From assembly GCF_011077185.1 (NCBI RefSeq), contig NC_048897.1, forward strand, positions 59,533,936 to 59,597,935: a DNA stretch of 64,000 nucleotides, in the 5' to 3' direction. The position numbers and the translations under genes were made by a program. Every line of letters starts with the position of its first letter. Position 1 is the stretch's first letter. The DNA comes from Oxyura jamaicensis. Taxonomy: Eukaryota > Chordata > Aves > Anseriformes > Anatidae. The notes below the pieces were generated by a model that was given only the letters and a program-made list of their open reading frames with translations, ran no database searches and was not told the origin of the DNA. Below are positions 59,655-64,000 of this stretch, piece after piece.

Positions 59655-62600
59655 TTAACAGCCACTAGAATGTGTCTTGCTGCTTGTAAAGGGTCCAGGA
59701 TTCTGCATGTTCTAATTTATACAAAAGTTTTGCTTATTTGTTATCTTTTTACCTTTGTTCATAATTTTGCATTAAAAACTAGTTAGGTTATGTCTGTGTA
59801 AGATTTGTTCCGATACTTGGCCGGCCGTAGAACAATAGAGCATTTACTGTTCATGAAAGAAATGCCTTCAGTACTTTGAATGCAGCAGCTTAATGTTGTT
59901 TCTCTTAAAATATGATAGCTTATTGAAAATATTTTTCCAGATCAAATACACAGTTAATTAAATTATAGCCTTAATAAAACTTGAGAATATAACCAATAAA
60001 TACAGATATCAAATAGAAAAAAATATTAAAAAGAAGATTAAGCTGTCTTTTTCAAATGGCAATCTCTGATTCTATTAACATTTTTTTTTTTTTTACATGA
60101 AAATAAGATCCTTCTATTATTAAGTGGTTGCACAAATTCTATAAACTGAGGAAGAGCAGTAATGTAGGAAGTGACTGAGCATTCATTGGTAACTGAATAG
60201 CAATGTTACCGTTAGTGACCGTAGTGGCGATTGCTGTATTGCAATCTGAACAGAATGGAAGAGGTTTTTTTCTTTTTATTTTTTCATTTTAAAAAAAAAA
60301 GTTAACTTTAAATATCAATAAGCCCAAATTAGAATGGTGACCTAACAGTTATAGCTAGAATAATTTAAGATGTAGATCTGGAAATAGTTCTGCATTTTAT
60401 CCAGTTGCAAAGTAAACAAACAAAAAAGAGGGAAACAGTATTTACAATAAATATGTTAAACTTTGTCTTAATTATTTAAATGTGCGTTGTTGAAAGTGGC
60501 CCAGAATGCTCAAGCATTATGGGAATTGGTATCTAACCATGAGGGTAGGAGTTCCCAGGTAATAAGTTATGGCCACAGGTATCCCACTCCCCACTCTCAC
60601 CCCCAACAATGAATGTGAAAAGTCATTGAAATATGTCATAAATATGTAATTCTCTTCAGCGAAATTCTAAGCAATGTTATTAAGACGAGCAGTTATAGCC
60701 TTTAGCTCTTTGACTCGGCTAAATACATTTTCAGTCTAAATTTACCTGCTCGTTCCTCTCCCAGATTTGACCAGCCTCAAGATGTCTTTGATAGTGCTGC
60801 AAGTCTGTTTGCACAACCCCATTCTAAGCCTAATTGTCAATGCCAAAAGAAGGCTTGAATTCTGCTGTCCTAAACTGTTCTTTGTGAAAAGCTAGGACTG
60901 CAAAGATAGGATTACAGTTTTTAGTATTACTATTTCTGTGAGTGAAGTGGGAAAATAAGCTGATACTAGGGAAGGCAGCATTTTTATTTTTAAGAAAATG
61001 TTTCTCACCAGACCCATCCTGTGGAATAGCCCCTTATGCAGCGCTTATGGCCAGCACATCGAAAACAACAGTTCTAAATCCAGGGGAAAAAAAATCCCCC
61101 AAAGGATGATTCCTAATTGCAGCTATCCACAGGGCACTCTGTGTTTTACTGACACATTTCTAGCAAACCTAAGAGTCTGCAAACTTTAAAGACAAAAGGT
61201 GATTCCAGAGGCATCCTGTTCCTGGTTAAAGGTTCTGCTATATCACTGCTAGGACAAAAAAGTAGAGTGCCTCTCCACCAGCTGCAGAGAAAGAAGGTGA
61301 TTTGAATGTTAATGAAGGATAGAAGTTTCATAGTAACAGAAAAACAGAGGCTCTATAGATAAGAAAATATTTTCCCAGGATGTCTCAGTCTGCAGTTGTT
61401 GTAACCAGAGGAAGTAATATTACTAAGGAAGTATTTAAATGTCTTTAACAGATATTAGATGATGAAGTGGAGTAGTCATTATATTCCTATCCAACCTCCA
61501 ATGCATGAGAGGTCTATTGAAATACAATCTTTTGAGAATATCCACTTAGTCCTGTTTCTAGACTCCCAGATTAGTTTGGGCATCCTGTTAATCTACAGAG
61601 CTCCAAACACAAAAGGTTTCTCAGAGAATTGAAAAAAAAAAAAAAAAGTTGTTTAATGCAGCAATAGAGATCTTAAGGCTCATTGTCTTCGTAAATTTAA
61701 ATGCCACCCCTCTAGCCATCCTGGTCTGGAATACTTCCTGGATTCAACAGCATTTAACTCTTCTGATATTTCCACCTTAGTTTTCTGAGCATCTTTTGGA
61801 CCTGGCAGTGCCCTTGAGAGTGGTTCATAGGTTTTGATGTGAACACGAGAATTCCTTTTTACTCCTGCTTACTCTTTAGGTCTACTTATTCCTTGCTATG
61901 TTTCATGAGCCCCCTATTTCTAAATATCCGATCCACTGGTAGTCCTGCAAACATAAACTGGCACTTAGGGCCTTCCTTGCAGTTCCTGTTAAGAAAAAAT
62001 GTCAAAAACATCAGTGTCTTTTAGAGACAACTTACTTAAATTCTAATGTATTTGAATGTCTGGTTATTATTAAGAGCACTGTTACTCTCTGTTGTGGGGA
62101 GTTTTTTTTTTTTTTTTAAATTATTATTTTTGTTTTCCTTGTTTGTTTTTGAGCAAATGAACAGAAAAGTAGTGATGCGTTCTCAATAGTACCACTGAAT
62201 TGCTCAAATCCTGAGACCTGCAGTTGGGACCTGAGCCTGTAAAGGTACATTTGTCATTCTGATGAATGACTTTTCCTGCCCATAAAACAGGGGAAGTAAT
62301 CCATCCTCATTCTGCTCAGTTCTCTCTAAGCAGAGACGTATTTGGTTGCCAAACTCTCCTTCCCATTCTTCAACTAATCCCAGGAAAAAATGGAAATATG
62401 TTGGAAAGCCTGTGACACATGGTGGATGACTAGTTCTCTGCTCCCAGAACTCTCATCTGTAGTGCTTGACAACTTTATGATTTTTCTTGCTCCTGTTTAG
62501 TATCTTGATGGAATTGCTGTGGGATCCACTGAGATTAAATTTCTGCCATACACAGGAGGTGTGTGGCTTTCTGGAATGGTAACACCTACTTCTGCCGCTC

Positions 62601-62856
62601 TGAATACTCAGTAGAGAGCAGAATGAAGATTGGCTGGCTTAAGCCAAAACATGCAACAAGGGATTTTCCTCCAGAACGTCTTTTGTTCTTGGTTGAATAG
62701 ATGTAGAATTTACCTGCTAGATTTTGGTTAAGTATCAAATAATCAATTTCCAAGACAAAAGAGACATCTAGATGTGAGTGTCACTTCAAAATGTTGACTT
62801 TGGAAGGATAATAGAACAATAAGTTAAAATGATTCTCTTTTCACCTCGAAATCTGA

Positions 62857-62858
<2 letters not shown>
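59655..62858. other. Non-coding stretch
   Basis: Contains T14 at 60081-60094, A16 at 61632-61647 and T16 at 62102-62117. No gene or repeat family was recognised. Confidence 0.5.

Positions 62859-62888
<30 letters not shown>
62859..62888. repeat. (TA)15 microsatellite
   Basis: Fifteen uninterrupted TA dinucleotides. It is immediately followed by an imperfect hairpin (ATCTCA / TGAGAT at 62889-62907). Confidence 0.95.
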
Positions 62889-62890
<2 letters not shown>

Positions 62891-63059
62891 CTCATCTGTG
62901 TGAGATGATGGACCATACAAAACACTAATGTAAGAATCCATCAGCTTACCGAACTTTGTTAGCTTTCTTTGGGTGCCTGCTGTGGCCATCATCACTGTGA
63001 TATCCAAATGCCTTGCTTTTTTTGTAGCAGTAGTTTGAAATGCTAAGTTTGATACCCTT

Positions 63060-63083
63060 AAAAACAAAACAAAACAAAAAAAA
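63060..63083 (+). repeat. (AAAAC)n short repeat
   Basis: Three AAAAC units flow into an A8 run. Simple sequence. Confidence 0.8.
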
Positions 63084-63357
63084 CTTACGGTTCTCTAGAA
63101 ACGTGTATATACAGTTTTGGGAATCCTTATTTTGAGTCCTATTTTGACTCTGGTCAAAGATAATATCATGACAGTTAAGGCTAAACTGGTCAAAACTTGA
63201 ATTTTGAGTGTCAAAACCCCTTTGCAACAGTCACAGGCTGAAGACTGTTAAATGATGATGTTCTAGAAACCCAGAAAAACTGATGTGCATCCATTGGGTC
63301 CCTGATAAAAGAGAATCATTCAGAACAATAACTTACTGCCAAGGGAACAGTAGGGTT

Positions 63358-63372
63358 AAAAAAAAAAAAAAA
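63358..63372 (+). repeat. A15 homopolymer
   Basis: Fifteen A residues after GGGTT. No adjoining retroposon was recognised. Confidence 0.8.
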
Positions 63373-63408
63373 CCAACTAAATATATATAGATATTATAAG
63401 CTAGTTGC

Positions 63409-63437
63409 TTTTATTTTTTATTTTTATTTTTTAACAG
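63409..63437 (+). other. T-rich (TTTTTA)n run ending in AACAG, acceptor-like
   Basis: A (TTTTTA)n-like run ends in TTTTTTAACAG at 63437, an acceptor-like context. The next bases form a perfect 6-bp palindrome (GATACA/TGTATC, 63438-63451). Two of three frames stay open for roughly 90-100 nt, but no donor or homology was recognised. Confidence 0.3.
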
Positions 63438-63451
63438 GATACATTTGTATC

Positions 63452-64000
63452 AGAATAATAATATTCAACAACCAGGGCGAATTAGCCACTGCTGTGTGTG
63501 GTTCCAGTATTACAAGTGCAGTAGAATTAATTTAATTCTACTAGTCTAAACTTAGCTCTACTACCTCTAAACTATATGCAAGTGTCTTTTGTGAAGTCAC
63601 CTTTTGTGTTAATTCATTTCAGAAAATTGACAAAAATGTTGGCTTTGTCATGGGATAGGATATGCAGATGCTCCTTATTTTTCCTCTGTTTTTACACTTT
63701 CATGGGGAGATGCCTAAGGTTAATTCAAGATGGTTATAGGAGCTAAGTGAGAAAATCTCCTGCACGATGAGCTTTGGAAGCTGAGACATGTTGTACTGGT
63801 TCTTATCTTTAAATATAATGCAGTCTGTTGTCATGTGCTAGTGATGTCAAATATCATCTGAGCATTCTTTGGGCTATCTGTCTCCACGTGCTACTGGCAC
63901 ATGTACATATTTCTGTCCATTTTTTAGCAGTACGTATTGGGCTTATTCCTGTGTTAGCATTCCTTCCATCAATCCTGAATGCAAGCCAGCTCTACCAGCA
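63452..64000. other. Non-coding stretch to window edge
   Basis: Nothing recognised apart from the short open frames after the acceptor-like site at 63437. Confidence 0.4.

Overview
This looks like vertebrate nuclear DNA, most likely from a bird. The sequence is AT-rich, CpG-poor away from its left end, and sparse in interspersed repeats. The only sizeable mobile elements are CR1 LINE fragments (avian-type 3' ends with 8-bp terminal motifs). A few worn MIR SINEs and small, very old amniote-type repeats are also visible. No prokaryotic-style operons, rRNA, tRNA, CRISPR arrays or complete cellular protein-coding genes were recognised. The longest cellular-looking open frames (about 100-150 codons) occur at the length and number expected by chance in 64 kb.

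Layout. Bases 1 to about 560 are a CpG island with GC boxes, very likely the promoter or first-exon side of a gene. From about 560 to 48 kb the DNA is non-coding and almost free of recognisable LINEs. It holds poly-T and poly-A tracts, small microsatellites, two MIR copies and several ancient palindromic repeat remnants. Between 48.0 and 59.4 kb the repeat density rises: one MIR, a CR1 3' end (minus), a CR1 3' end (plus), a CR1 RT C-terminal ORF (minus), an older LINE endonuclease fragment (minus), more ancient remnants and another MIR. From 59.4 to 64 kb the sequence is again plain, with a (TA)15 tract.

Interpretation. A CpG island at the left edge, about 63 kb without exons of known proteins, and a marked excess of long T tracts over A tracts on the + strand together suggest the large first intron of a gene transcribed left to right. 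In that light the most interesting signals are splice-like. There is a combined acceptor/donor (T12, then CCACTCAG joined to GTAACT) at 34175/34176 with a second donor 73 nt downstream, the arrangement of a vertebrate recursive splice site with an RS-exon. There is also a 72-nt candidate non-coding exon at 46795-46866 with a 19-T tract and CAG acceptor and a GTAAGT donor. These are inferences from motif reading only and need RNA evidence. No clearly novel protein system is visible.
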